Shown piece after piece: positions 48,693 through 57,059 of a stretch of 64,000 nucleotides of DNA. A program made the translations under genes and the position numbers. Below the pieces are notes generated by a model. It had not been told where the DNA came from. It saw nothing but the letters and a program-made list of their open reading frames with translations, and did no database searches. Source of the stretch: Pseudomonas fluorescens HK44 (GTDB lineage Bacteria; Pseudomonadota; Gammaproteobacteria; Pseudomonadales; Pseudomonadaceae); contig NZ_AFOY02000015.1 of the NCBI RefSeq assembly GCF_000217955.3, forward strand, positions 682,001 through 746,000, read 5' to 3'. How positions within the stretch are numbered: position 1 is the stretch's first letter; each line of letters opens with the position of its first letter.

Positions 48693-49609
48693 GCAGCCTG
48701 TTGGTGTTTCCCGGCCAGGGCGCGCAGCAGCCGGGCATGCTCCATCGTTTACCCGAGGCGACAGTGATCGAGGCGAGCGAGGTGCTGGGGGAGGATGTTC
48801 TGCAACTTGATTACGCCGAGGCGCTGAAATCGACCCGTGCGGTTCAGCTGTGCCTGTTGATTGCAGGAACAGCTGCGGCACGTATGTTGTTGCAGCAGGG
48901 AAGTACAGTGGATTACGTGGCCGGGCTGTCCATCGGCGCGTACCCGGCGGCGGTAGTAGCGGGTGCGTTGCGTTTCAGCGATGCGCTGCATCTGGTCAGC
49001 CTGCGGGGAGAGTTGATGCAACAGGCCTGTCCGCAGGGCTACGGCATGACCGCGATCATCGGTCTGGAACTCGCGACCGTGGAAGGCTTGCTGGCGCAGG
49101 TTCACAGTATTGAGACCCCGGTCTACCTGGCCAATATCAATGCCGACAACCAGCTGGTGATTGCCGGCAGCGACTCGGCGATGAACGCCGTCGCCGAATT
49201 GGCCCGAGGGTGTGGCGCAGGGTTGGCCAAACGGTTGGCGGTCAGCGTGCCGTCGCATTGCCCGCTGCTCGATGAGCCCGCGCAGGTACTGGCCGAGGCG
49301 TTTACCAAAGTGCCATTGAAGCTACCGACAATCGGCTACTTGAGTGGCAGCCGCGCCCGGCCGATCCGTTCGGTCGAGGCATTGCGCGATGACCTCGCCT
49401 TCAACATGTGCCGGGTCGTGGATTGGCGCGGCACCGTACAAAGTGCCTACGAGCGTGGCGTGCGGTTGCACATCGAACTGCCACCCGGTGCAGTGCTCAC
49501 AGGATTGGCCCGACGGGTGTTTGAACACGGCACGGTGATCGCCTTCGATGGCGCACGCCTGGACACGTTGCAAGCGCTGCTGCGTGAGGAGGGACGTCGC
49601 CAACTCTAG
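48689..49609 (+). CDS. mdcH: Malonyl-CoA:ACP transacylase MdcH
   Basis: A 306-residue FabD-like acyltransferase that loads malonyl onto the decarboxylase carrier subunit to start the cycle. It has the FPGQGAQQPGM start, the nucleophile serine in VAGLSIGAYPAAVVAG and the histidine region SVPSHCPLL. Translation begins with GTG at 48689, which overlaps the mdcG stop (GTGA); longer upstream frames run through mdcG and are rejected. Confidence 0.93.
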   Translation: MSSLLVFPGQGAQQPGMLHRLPEATVIEASEVLGEDVLQLDYAEALKSTRAVQLCLLIAGTAAARMLLQQGSTVDYVAGLSIGAYPAAVVAGALRFSDALHLVSLRGELMQQACPQGYGMTAIIGLELATVEGLLAQVHSIETPVYLANINADNQLVIAGSDSAMNAVAELARGCGAGLAKRLAVSVPSHCPLLDEPAQVLAEAFTKVPLKLPTIGYLSGSRARPIRSVEALRDDLAFNMCRVVDWRGTVQSAYERGVRLHIELPPGAVLTGLARRVFEHGTVIAFDGARLDTLQALLREEGRRQL

Positions 49610-49673
49610 ACACCGCTCAGGCTGCGAAGGACAAAAACAATAACTTCGACGATGCACTTTGAGGATAACAACA

Positions 49674-50090
49674 ATGATTATTTACGGTGTGGCGCTGTTG
49701 GCGATCTGTACGCTGGCAGGGGTGATCATGGGTGACATGCTTGGCGTGTTGCTGGGCGTCAAGTCCAACGTCGGCGGGGTCGGTATCGCGATGATCCTGC
49801 TGATTTTCGCGAAACTGTGGATGCACAAACGCGGCGGTATGACCAAGGATTGTGAGTTGGGTGTCGGCTTCTGGGGCGCCATGTACATTCCGGTGGTGGT
49901 GGCCATGGCCGCGCAACAGAACGTCGTCGCCGCCTTGCACGGCGGCCCGGTGGCGGTGTTGGCGGCCATCGGTTCGGTAGTGATCTGCGGCTGCACCATT
50001 GCCTTGATCAGCCGGACCCACAAAGGCGAGCCGTTGCCGGACGAACCGGTCGACAGTGTCTCGATCGCAGCTCCAGCAGGAGGTCGCTGA
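49674..50090 (+). CDS. madL: Malonate transporter subunit MadL
   Basis: A 138-residue membrane protein with about four spans, starting MIIYGVALLAICTLAGVIMG, matching the small subunit of the two-component sodium-dependent MadLM malonate carrier. The ATG at 49674 is preceded by GAGGATAACAAC. It precedes madM by one base and follows the decarboxylase genes after a short gap. Confidence 0.92.
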   Translation: MIIYGVALLAICTLAGVIMGDMLGVLLGVKSNVGGVGIAMILLIFAKLWMHKRGGMTKDCELGVGFWGAMYIPVVVAMAAQQNVVAALHGGPVAVLAAIGSVVICGCTIALISRTHKGEPLPDEPVDSVSIAAPAGGR

Positions 50091-50091
50091 T

Positions 50092-50856
50092 ATGTGGAAT
50101 CTCATGGAAGCGGGTCTGAAACATAACGATCTGGTCACGGCGTTCGCGTTCGTCGGGGTGATCATGTGGATCTCCGTCGTGCTCTCCAAACGCCTGACGT
50201 TCGGACGGATTCATGGTTCGGCGATTGCCATCGTCATCGGCTTGGTGCTGGCCTGGGTCGGCGGCACGCTCACCGGTGGGCAGAAAGGCCTGGCGGACGT
50301 CGCGGTGTTTTCCGGCATCGGCCTGATGGGCGGCGCCATGCTGCGCGACTTTGCGATTGTCGCCACGGCCTTCGAAGTGCAGGCCACCGAAGCACGCAAG
50401 GCCGGCTTGATCGGCGCGCTCGCGCTGCTGCTCGGCACGGTGCTGCCGTTTATTGTCGGGGCGAGCATCGCCTGGATGTTCGGTTATCGCGATGCGGTGA
50501 GCATGACCACCATTGGCGCCGGTGCGGTGACCTACATCGTTGGCCCAGTGACGGGCGCGGCGATTGGCGCCAGTTCCGATGTGGTCGCGTTGTCGATTGC
50601 CACCGGCCTGATCAAGGCCATTCTGGTGATGGTCGGCACGCCGATGGCTGCGCGCTGGATGGGGCTTGATAACCCGCGCTCGGCGATGGTCTTCGGTGGG
50701 TTGGCCGGCACCGTCAGCGGTGTGACGGCGGGCCTGGCGGCGACGGATCGGCGGTTGGTGCCGTATGGTGCGCTGACGGCGACGTTTCATACCGGGTTGG
50801 GCTGCCTGCTGGGGCCGTCGTTGCTGTACTTCATCGTTCGCGGGATTGTCGGCTAG
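50092..50856 (+). CDS. madM: Malonate transporter subunit MadM
   Basis: A 254-residue polytopic protein, the large subunit of the malonate carrier. Segments such as GSAIAIVIGLVLAWVGGTLT and GAGAVTYIVGPVTGAAIGA show the glycine-rich spans of the family. The ATG at 50092 is preceded by AGGAGG. It is the last gene of the malonate cluster before the insertion sequence, which separates it from the probable mdcR. Confidence 0.92.
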   Translation: MWNLMEAGLKHNDLVTAFAFVGVIMWISVVLSKRLTFGRIHGSAIAIVIGLVLAWVGGTLTGGQKGLADVAVFSGIGLMGGAMLRDFAIVATAFEVQATEARKAGLIGALALLLGTVLPFIVGASIAWMFGYRDAVSMTTIGAGAVTYIVGPVTGAAIGASSDVVALSIATGLIKAILVMVGTPMAARWMGLDNPRSAMVFGGLAGTVSGVTAGLAATDRRLVPYGALTATFHTGLGCLLGPSLLYFIVRGIVG

Positions 50857-50884
50857 GTTCAGATTTGATTCATCTGTTCTGACG

Positions 50885-50910
50885 CCATCGCGAGCAGGCT
50901 CGCTCCCACA
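50885..50910 (+). repeat. REP arm left of the insertion sequence
   Basis: A 26-base REP sequence containing CGCGAGCAGGCTCGCTCCCA, exactly complementary to the copy at 52277-52302. The two arms would form one inverted pair if the insertion sequence were removed. Confidence 0.88.
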
Positions 50911-51003
50911 GGGGAACGCATTCCAATAATGAAATGGCTACCCCCGCCGCCCCCTGTGATCGCCCACTAAGCTTTCGCAGGGGGCTCATCGGAGACCGTT
51001 GCC

Positions 51004-52029
51004 ATGAACAAAGTAGCTATTGCCGCCATCGATCTGGGAAAACACTCTTTCCATCTACACGCGCAAGATGATCGTGGTCATGAGCTTTACCGCAAAAAGT
51101 TTACTCGTGCGGCGCTCATGCAGCACCTGATGAATCTCGAACCCTGCACCGTTGTGATGGAAGCCTGCGGCGGAGCCCACTTCATGGCGCAGGAGGTCGC
51201 GAAGCTGGGACATACGCCCAAGCTCATTGCCCCGCATCTCGTACGCCCTTACGTGAAAAGCAACAAAAACGACTTCGCTGATGCCGAGGCGATCTGCGAG
51301 GCGGCGACTCGTCCAACAATGCGCTTTGTACACCCCAAAACCCAGGCTCAGCAGCTGCTGGCCATGCTCAACTCGACACGCGATTCGTTCATCAAAGAGC
51401 GCACCGCGACCGTCAATCGGATTCACGCAGCGCTTTTGGAGGTCGGCGTCAGTCTGGCCACAGGCTTCAAGCCCATCAAAGAACTGCCCGCTCGGCTTGA
51501 AGCGAGTTCAATTCCTGTGCCCATCAAAAAACTTCTGACGAGGTTGCAGGAGCACTTCACCTATCTGGATGGGCAGATCAAGACGCTGGACAAGGAAGTG
51601 GAATGCCAGGCCGCCGAAGATGATCTGGCGGCTCGTTTGATGACCATGCCCTGCGTAGGCCCGATCACCTCCAGCGTCCTGGCTGCCGAATTGGGCGATG
51701 GCAAGCAGTTCAAATGCGGCCGAGGCTATTCGGCCTCAATCGGGCTGATACCCAAACAGCATTCTACGGGCGGCAAGACCGTCCTGCTGGGCATCAGCAA
51801 GCGAGGTGATCGCAACCAGCGGCGCCTGCTTGTCCAATGTGCCCGTGTTTACCTGATGCAACTGGACCGACAGAAAGGCTGGCTGGCGGACTGGGTCCGG
51901 CAGCTATTGGCCCACCATCACTCCAACCATGTGGTCTGCGCGCTGGCCAACAAGCTGGCAAGGATCGCCTGGGCGATTGCTGCCCACCACACTGAATTTG
52001 ATGCAGGGCCAACCGCGATGAACGCCTGA
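51004..52029 (+). CDS. IS110-family transposase
   Basis: A 341-residue DEDD transposase. The N-terminal RuvC-like domain holds the acidic residues in IAAIDLGKHSFHL, TVVMEACGGAHF and SNKNDFADAEAICEA. The C-terminal Transposase_20 domain has MPCVGPITSSVLAAELGD and the serine region GYSASIGLIPKQHSTGGKT. It appears intact with no frameshift, so the element may be active. The ATG is preceded by CGGAGACCGTTGCC. Confidence 0.95.
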   Translation: MNKVAIAAIDLGKHSFHLHAQDDRGHELYRKKFTRAALMQHLMNLEPCTVVMEACGGAHFMAQEVAKLGHTPKLIAPHLVRPYVKSNKNDFADAEAICEAATRPTMRFVHPKTQAQQLLAMLNSTRDSFIKERTATVNRIHAALLEVGVSLATGFKPIKELPARLEASSIPVPIKKLLTRLQEHFTYLDGQIKTLDKEVECQAAEDDLAARLMTMPCVGPITSSVLAAELGDGKQFKCGRGYSASIGLIPKQHSTGGKTVLLGISKRGDRNQRRLLVQCARVYLMQLDRQKGWLADWVRQLLAHHHSNHVVCALANKLARIAWAIAAHHTEFDAGPTAMNA

Positions 52030-52261
52030 CCCTGCTGTCACCCGAGCACCACCCACCTGGTTTTGCGATGCTGGATAACAGATGACGTGAACGGCTAACC
52101 GGCCTGACGACAACCCTGAGCTCCCACACGGCTGAAAGGCCGTTCGAATAATTAGGATCGTTAGGCATCGATTCTCATCGAGGCGCGGGGTTGCCACCCC
52201 ACACAGACGCCGGATAGATGAAAGCAAGCCAAACACGCATCAAAAACAGTATTGCAGAAAA
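52030..52261 (+). ncRNA. Candidate IS-encoded guide (bridge/seek) RNA region
   Basis: Non-coding right end of the IS. IS1111-type elements encode a structured RNA downstream of the transposase that guides target choice. This stretch has local inverted repeats, for example around GGTTGCCACC near 52189, consistent with structure. Exact RNA limits and guide loops cannot be set by eye. Confidence 0.4.
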
Positions 52262-52276
52262 GGGGGTAACCATAGA

Positions 52277-52302
52277 TGTGGGAGCGAGCCTGCTCGCGAT
52301 GG
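52277..52302 (-). repeat. REP arm right of the insertion sequence
   Basis: The 26-base complement of the arm at 50885-50910, beginning TGTGGGAGCGAGCC directly at the predicted right end of the IS. It lies just past the stop of the LysR gene. Confidence 0.88.
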
Positions 52303-52315
52303 GGGCGCCTCGGTT

Positions 52316-53230
52316 TCAAACTTGTCGATTGGCATACATCCGACACTCTGCCAACAACGCCAGCAGGTTCGGGTCGCGTTCCTTGGCCTTCAGAAACACC
52401 ACCCCAATGTGCTGCTGCAACCGATAGCGTTCCTGCAACGGGATCAGCTTCACCCGGTTCTCGTAGACCGCTGCAATCCGCCCTGGCAGCAGCGCATAAC
52501 CGACCCCGGAGCTGACCATGCTCAGCAGGGTGAAGATGTCGTTGACCTGCATCGCCACCTTGGGCTCGAACCCCGCCTGTTTGAAAACCCGAATCCCGTC
52601 CTGGTGCGTGGCGAAGCCCTGGGTCAGGGTAATGAAGGTCTCGTTGCGCACTTCGGCGAGATCGACTTCGGCCCTTTGGGCAAACGGTGAGTCGGCCGGT
52701 GTGGCGAGGAAGATGTCGTCGGAAAACAGCGGGATCTGCTCGCAGTCCGGGTCGTTGACGGTGTCGTCCAGGGACACCAGGATCGCGTCGACTTCCATGT
52801 TTTTGAGCTTGTACAGCAGGTCGATATTCGAACCGAGGATCAGGTCGATGTTGAGTTCGCTGCGACGGATTTTCAGGCCCATGATCAACTGCGGCACAGT
52901 CTTGACCGTCAGCGAATAGAGCGAGCCGAGCTTGAAGCGTTCAGCCGAGAAGCCTGCGGCTTCACGGGTCAGGCGCACGCTTTCGAGCACATCCTGAATC
53001 AGCTTCTGCGCCCGCTCTTCGAGCACATAAGCGCTTTCCAGTGGCGTCAGGTTACGCCCTTCATGCTTGAACAGCGGGCAGCGCAGGGCGCTTTCCAGCG
53101 AGTGAATGGCCCGGTGCACGCTGACGTTGCTGGTCTGCAGTTCGGCTGCCGCACGGGCCAGGTTGCCGGTGCGCATGAACGCCAGGAACACTTCCAGCTT
53201 TTTCAGGGTCAGTTCTTCGTCGATCAGCAT
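52316..53230 (-). CDS. mdcR: LysR-family regulator, probable malonate regulator MdcR
   Basis: A 304-residue LysR-type regulator with an N-terminal helix-turn-helix (LKKLEVFLAFMRTGNLARAA and ELQTSNVSVHRAIHSLESAL) and a C-terminal effector-binding domain. Its place at the end of the mdc-mad cluster, convergent with it, matches the usual mdcR position in pseudomonads, apart from the inserted IS110 element. I use the ATG at 53230 because GAG lies eight bases upstream; the ATG at 53236 is an alternative. The MdcR assignment is from context and recalled similarity. Confidence 0.72.
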   Translation of the reverse strand: MLIDEELTLKKLEVFLAFMRTGNLARAAAELQTSNVSVHRAIHSLESALRCPLFKHEGRNLTPLESAYVLEERAQKLIQDVLESVRLTREAAGFSAERFKLGSLYSLTVKTVPQLIMGLKIRRSELNIDLILGSNIDLLYKLKNMEVDAILVSLDDTVNDPDCEQIPLFSDDIFLATPADSPFAQRAEVDLAEVRNETFITLTQGFATHQDGIRVFKQAGFEPKVAMQVNDIFTLLSMVSSGVGYALLPGRIAAVYENRVKLIPLQERYRLQQHIGVVFLKAKERDPNLLALLAECRMYANRQV

Positions 53231-53341
53231 GGACATTACTCTTTTTCAGTCCGTTGATTATGCCCATGCGCTGTTGTGTTGTCCGATGTGCGGTTGAGTT
53301 CGCCTTTGTTAACTCGCAGAGGCGCCAACCGTCGCTGAGGA

Positions 53342-53361
53342 AGACGCCATTGCTGGCGTCT
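53342..53361 (-). terminator. Hairpin downstream of the monooxygenase gene
   Basis: AGACGCC and GGCGTCT form a seven-pair stem with a six-base loop, about 50 bases past the stop of the minus-strand monooxygenase gene. The following tract (TCCTC) is poor in T, so termination efficiency is doubtful. Confidence 0.35.
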
Positions 53362-53407
53362 GTTGAGGCGTGGCGCCCGTCACGCAGTGAGCAGGCGCGA
53401 GGAGATT

Positions 53408-54451
53408 TCAGCGAAACGCTGGTACCACCTGTTTGATGAACAGCTCCAGGGATTTCTTTTTCTCCGCATGGGGCAGGCTGTTGTCGCACCAGAAGCTGAA
53501 CTCGTCGACGCCCAGTTCCTGGTAATACTTGATGCGGGCGACGACTTCTTCCGGGGTACCAATCATGGTGTTCTTGCGGATGTTTTCCAGCTCGAATTCC
53601 GGGCGCCCGGCGAATTTTTCTTCCGGGCTCGGCGCCAGGAAACCGTTGACCGGCACGTCCTTGTTGCCGAACCAGGCATCGAACGTACGGTAGAACTTCG
53701 AGATCGCCTTGGCGCCGACTTTCCAACCCTCGGGATCATCAACCGCGTGCACGTGCGTGTGGCGCAGCACCATCAATTGCGGGCGCGGTACGTCCGGATT
53801 GTTATCCAGGGCGGTCTGGAACTTGTTCTTCAGATCGAGGACTTCTTCGTCGCCCTTCATCAGCGGCGTGACCATGACATTGCAGCCGTTGGCGACCGCG
53901 AAGTTGTGCGAGTCCGGGTCGCGGGCGGCGATCCACATCGGCGGGTTAGGCTTCTGGATCGGCTTGGGCACACTGGTGGAGGTCGGGAATTTCCAGATGT
54001 CGCCGTCATGGGCATAGTCGCCTTGCCACAGCGCACGAACCACCGGGACCATTTCCCGCAGCGCTTGACCGCCGGAGGAGGCGGGCATGCCGCCGGCCAT
54101 GCGGTCGAACTCTACCTGATAGGCGCCACGGGCCAGCCCGACTTCCATGCGGCCATTACTGATTACGTCCAGCAGCGCGCATTCGCCGGCAACCCGCAAT
54201 GGATGCCAGAACGGCGCAATGATGGTACCGGCGCCAAGGTGAATGGTCGTGGTCTTGGCCGCCAGGTAGGCCAACAGCGGCATCGGGCTGGGCGAGATGG
54301 TGTATTCCATGGCGTGGTGTTCGCCGATCCACACGGTACTGAAACCACCGGCCTCGGCCATCAGGGTCAGTTCGCTCAGGTCCTCGAACAGCTGCCGATG
54401 GCTGATGCTCTCGTCCCAACGTTCCATGTGCACGAACAGGGAAAATTTCAT
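53408..54451 (-). CDS. Luciferase-like (LLM) flavin-dependent monooxygenase
   Basis: A 347-residue TIM-barrel protein of the bacterial luciferase family, starting MKFSLFVHMERWDESISHRQ, with FSTVWIGEHHAMEYTISPSP and RMEVGLARGAYQVEFDRMAG. Such enzymes use reduced FMN from a separate reductase and O2 to oxidise small molecules. The flavin reductase gene lies 36 bases upstream in the same direction, so the two form a two-component monooxygenase. Nearby genes for a polyamine-type importer and a semialdehyde dehydrogenase suggest catabolism of an imported nitrogen compound. The substrate is not known. Confidence 0.9.
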   Translation of the reverse strand: MKFSLFVHMERWDESISHRQLFEDLSELTLMAEAGGFSTVWIGEHHAMEYTISPSPMPLLAYLAAKTTTIHLGAGTIIAPFWHPLRVAGECALLDVISNGRMEVGLARGAYQVEFDRMAGGMPASSGGQALREMVPVVRALWQGDYAHDGDIWKFPTSTSVPKPIQKPNPPMWIAARDPDSHNFAVANGCNVMVTPLMKGDEEVLDLKNKFQTALDNNPDVPRPQLMVLRHTHVHAVDDPEGWKVGAKAISKFYRTFDAWFGNKDVPVNGFLAPSPEEKFAGRPEFELENIRKNTMIGTPEEVVARIKYYQELGVDEFSFWCDNSLPHAEKKKSLELFIKQVVPAFR

Positions 54452-54487
54452 GACGCTTACCTCGAATCTTTGTTATTGGCGGTCGGT

Positions 54488-54973
54488 TCAGGCGAGGACG
54501 GGCAGCGCGCCCATCTTGCCGTGGCAGTACACCAGCGGGCCAGCCGTGTGGTGCGGCACGATCAGGTTTTTCACCGCACCGACCATGATCGCGTGATCGC
54601 CACCTTCATATTCGCGCCACAGTTCGCATTCGATGATCGCCGTGGCGTTGTTCAGCAGCGGGTTGCCCAGCGCGCTCAACGTCCATTCGATCCCTTGCGC
54701 CTTGTCCTTGCCTTTACGGGCGAAGGCATAAGCCTCGTTTTGCTGGCCGCCGGACAGTACATGGATGGCGAAGCGTTTGTTCTTGATCAGTACCGGGTAG
54801 GAATCGGAGCTGTAGTTGGGGCAAAACAGCACCAGGGCCGGGTCCATCGACAGCGAGCTGAAGGCGCTGGCGGTGAGGCCAACGACCTGCCCATCGTCAT
54901 CCAGCGTGGTGATCACGGTCACCCCGGACGGAAACGAACCCATGACTTGTTTGTAGATGGCGGCATCGATCAT
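54488..54973 (-). CDS. Flavin reductase (FMN-binding split-barrel family)
   Basis: A 161-residue flavin:NAD(P)H reductase. The family start YKQVMGSFPSGVTVITTLDD, the flavin-contacting VGLTASAFSSLSMDPALVLF and the terminal HHTAGPLVYCHGKMG are clear. It supplies reduced FMN to the monooxygenase encoded downstream. The ATG at 54973 gives the family N-terminus. An operator-like sequence lies about 52 bases upstream, so this gene pair probably has its own promoter within the larger cluster. Confidence 0.92.
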   Translation of the reverse strand: MIDAAIYKQVMGSFPSGVTVITTLDDDGQVVGLTASAFSSLSMDPALVLFCPNYSSDSYPVLIKNKRFAIHVLSGGQQNEAYAFARKGKDKAQGIEWTLSALGNPLLNNATAIIECELWREYEGGDHAIMVGAVKNLIVPHHTAGPLVYCHGKMGALPVLA

Positions 54974-55024
54974 TGGACGGTCCTCTGGCGTTGTACGACG
55001 GTTTTTATGTTTATATTGGTCTGA

Positions 55025-55040
55025 TGGTATACCGTAATAC
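55025..55040. promoter_or_regulatory. Shared operator-like site, copy 1
   Basis: TGGTATACCGTAATAC, upstream of the flavin reductase gene. It differs at one base from the site at 60399-60414 and resembles the core of the site at 59125-59147. Probable binding site of the cluster's GntR-family regulator. Confidence 0.65.
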
Positions 55041-55071
55041 ATCGTTTGCAAGCGCTTTTTGTGAGGTCGGA

Positions 55072-56226
55072 TCAGTGGGCGCCAGCGGCTTTGTTCAGGT
55101 CGCTTTCGGTCCATTCGGTATACACGCAAGCATCCGCAGTGGCCCAGCGTACGCGCACCGGGTCGCCGGTCTTGAGTGGCATCCCAGCGGCAGAGAGCGC
55201 CTTGACGGTCATGGACGTACCGCCCAAGGTCATCACGGTGCAGGTCTGGCTTTCACCGAGGAACAGCACTTCGCCGACCGTCGCCGAGACTTCGTTCCAG
55301 CCTGCGGCCAGGGGTTCCTGAGTGGCTTGCTGGACGCTCAATGCCTGGGCCTTTTCCGGACGCACCATCAGCAGTACAGCCTGGTCGGTTTTCAGCCCGG
55401 CGGTCAGGCGGATCGACAGTGATTGGCCTTCGAAACTCGCGGCCGCATTGCCTTGGGCCTTGAGCTTGAGGAAGTTCGAGTTGCCGAGGAACGACGCGAC
55501 AAAGGCATTCGGCGGGTTCTGGTAGAGGTCGTAGCCGCTGCCCAGACCGACGATCTTGCCGTGGCTGAAGATCGCGATACGTTGGGACAAACGCATGGCT
55601 TCTTCCTGGTCGTGGGTCACGTAGACGATGGTGATACCCAGACGCCGATGCAGTTGGCGCAGTTCATCCTGAAGGTCCTCACGCAGCTTTTTGTCCAGGG
55701 CCCCCAAAGGCTCGTCCATCAGCAGAATGCGCGGTTCATAGACCAGCGCCCGAGCGATGGCGACCCGTTGCTGCTGGCCACCTGAAAGTTGCGAAGGGCG
55801 GCGATGGGCGAACTGTTCGAGTTGCACCAGTTTGAGCATCGCATCGACGCGCCGTTCGCGTTCGCTGGCGGCCAGCTTGCGGATGGCCAGGGGGAAGCCG
55901 ATGTTGTCACGCACTGACAGGTGCGGGAACAGCGAGTAGCGCTGGAACACCATGCCGATGTCGCGCTTGTGCGGCGGCACGTTGACCAGCGATTGGCCAT
56001 TGACCAGGATCTCGCCGCTGCTCGGGGTTTCGAAACCGGCGAGCATCGACAGGGTGGTACTTTTACCGGAGCCACTGGAGCCGAGGAAGGTCAGGAATTC
56101 ACCGTCCTTGATGTCCAGCGAGATGTTGTCCACGGCAGCAAAGTCGCCGTAGTGCTTGTTCAGGTTGCACAGGCTTACCAGCGGCTGGTCGTTCTGCTGC
56201 GAGGAATTTTTGATCACGGCACTCAT
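55072..56226 (-). CDS. Polyamine-type ABC transporter ATP-binding protein (PotA-like)
   Basis: A 384-residue ATPase of the spermidine/putrescine group: Walker A GSSGSGKSTTLSMLAGFE, signature [18 protein letters not shown], Walker B RILLMDEPLGALDKKL, then a TOBE-type C-terminal domain. It is the last gene of the binding-protein, permease, permease, ATPase set encoded from 59026 leftward. The imported compound is unknown; the family takes polyamines and other small amines or acids. Confidence 0.92.
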   Translation of the reverse strand: MSAVIKNSSQQNDQPLVSLCNLNKHYGDFAAVDNISLDIKDGEFLTFLGSSGSGKSTTLSMLAGFETPSSGEILVNGQSLVNVPPHKRDIGMVFQRYSLFPHLSVRDNIGFPLAIRKLAASERERRVDAMLKLVQLEQFAHRRPSQLSGGQQQRVAIARALVYEPRILLMDEPLGALDKKLREDLQDELRQLHRRLGITIVYVTHDQEEAMRLSQRIAIFSHGKIVGLGSGYDLYQNPPNAFVASFLGNSNFLKLKAQGNAAASFEGQSLSIRLTAGLKTDQAVLLMVRPEKAQALSVQQATQEPLAAGWNEVSATVGEVLFLGESQTCTVMTLGGTSMTVKALSAAGMPLKTGDPVRVRWATADACVYTEWTESDLNKAAGAH

Positions 56227-56243
56227 GTCGTACTCCTGGGCGC

Positions 56244-57053
56244 TCAGGCGCTGATTTCATTGCGCCGGCGAACGGCGGTGGCGATGACCATGACCAATAC
56301 CGAGAGGCCGATCAGCAGCGTCGAAGCGACGGCGATCACAGGCGTCAGGTCCTGGCGCAGGGTGGTCCACATTTTCACGGGAAGGGTTTGCAGGGTCGGG
56401 CTGGCCATCATTACGCTCAGCACCACTTCATCCCAGGACACCAGGAAGGCAAACAGCGCACCGGCAACCATGCCCGGACGAATCGCCGGAAAGGTCACCT
56501 TGAACACCGCTTGCAGGCGTGAGGCGCCACAGATCACCGCAGCGTCCTCGATCGACTGGTCGAACAGCTTCAGCGAGTTGATGATCGAGATGATGGTGAA
56601 CGGCAGCGCAACGATGACGTGGCTGACCACGAAAGCGAACATTGTCCCGGTGTAGCCGAGCTTGAGAAACAGCGCGTACACCGCCACCGCAATGATCACC
56701 AGCGGCACGATCATCGGCAAAGTGAACAGGCCATAAAGCATTTCCCGTCCCGGGAAGCGCCCGCGCACCAGCGCAAACGCGGTCGGCAGGCCCAGGGCTA
56801 CGGCGCAGATCGTGGTCAGCACCGCGACCTTGAGACTGGCCAGCGCTGCGTTCATCCAGTCGGCGTTGGAGAAGAACTGGCCGTACCATTTCAGCGTCCA
56901 GCCCGGTGGCGGAAACACCAGCCACTGGGAGGAGCCGAAGGACAGCAACACGATGAACACGATCGGCAGCAGCAGAAACAGCGCGATCAGCCCAGTGGTG
57001 AAATACAGGCCGAAACGCATGCGCCGGCTCATGGCATTGGGGGTCAGGAGCAT
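56244..57053 (-). CDS. Polyamine-type ABC transporter permease (PotC-like)
   Basis: A 269-residue permease with six spans and the transport motif IEDAAVICGASRLQAVFKVT. It pairs with the PotB-like permease encoded immediately upstream (six bases away). The ATG at 57053 has GAGG nine bases before it. It lies 17 bases upstream of the ATPase gene. Confidence 0.9.
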   Translation of the reverse strand: MLLTPNAMSRRMRFGLYFTTGLIALFLLLPIVFIVLLSFGSSQWLVFPPPGWTLKWYGQFFSNADWMNAALASLKVAVLTTICAVALGLPTAFALVRGRFPGREMLYGLFTLPMIVPLVIIAVAVYALFLKLGYTGTMFAFVVSHVIVALPFTIISIINSLKLFDQSIEDAAVICGASRLQAVFKVTFPAIRPGMVAGALFAFLVSWDEVVLSVMMASPTLQTLPVKMWTTLRQDLTPVIAVASTLLIGLSVLVMVIATAVRRRNEISA

Positions 57054-57059
57054 GACGAC

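Larger units (their letters stand above)
50927..52276 (+). mobile_element. IS110-family (IS1111-type) insertion sequence
   Basis: An approximately 1.35-kb element whose ends are predicted. Subterminal inverted repeats ATGGCTACCCCC (50934-50945) and GGGGGTAACCAT (52262-52273, complementary with one mismatch) lie a few bases inside each edge, as in the IS1111 subgroup. It carries one transposase gene, a short left non-coding end and a longer right non-coding end of about 230 bases. Its right edge abuts a REP arm, a target preferred by several pseudomonad IS110 elements. Confidence 0.8.

Noticed and set aside
53363..55024. A 553-codon plus-strand open frame opposite the monooxygenase and reductase genes
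   Set aside because: Composition of an antisense shadow, spans two real genes and their gap, and has no ribosome site.
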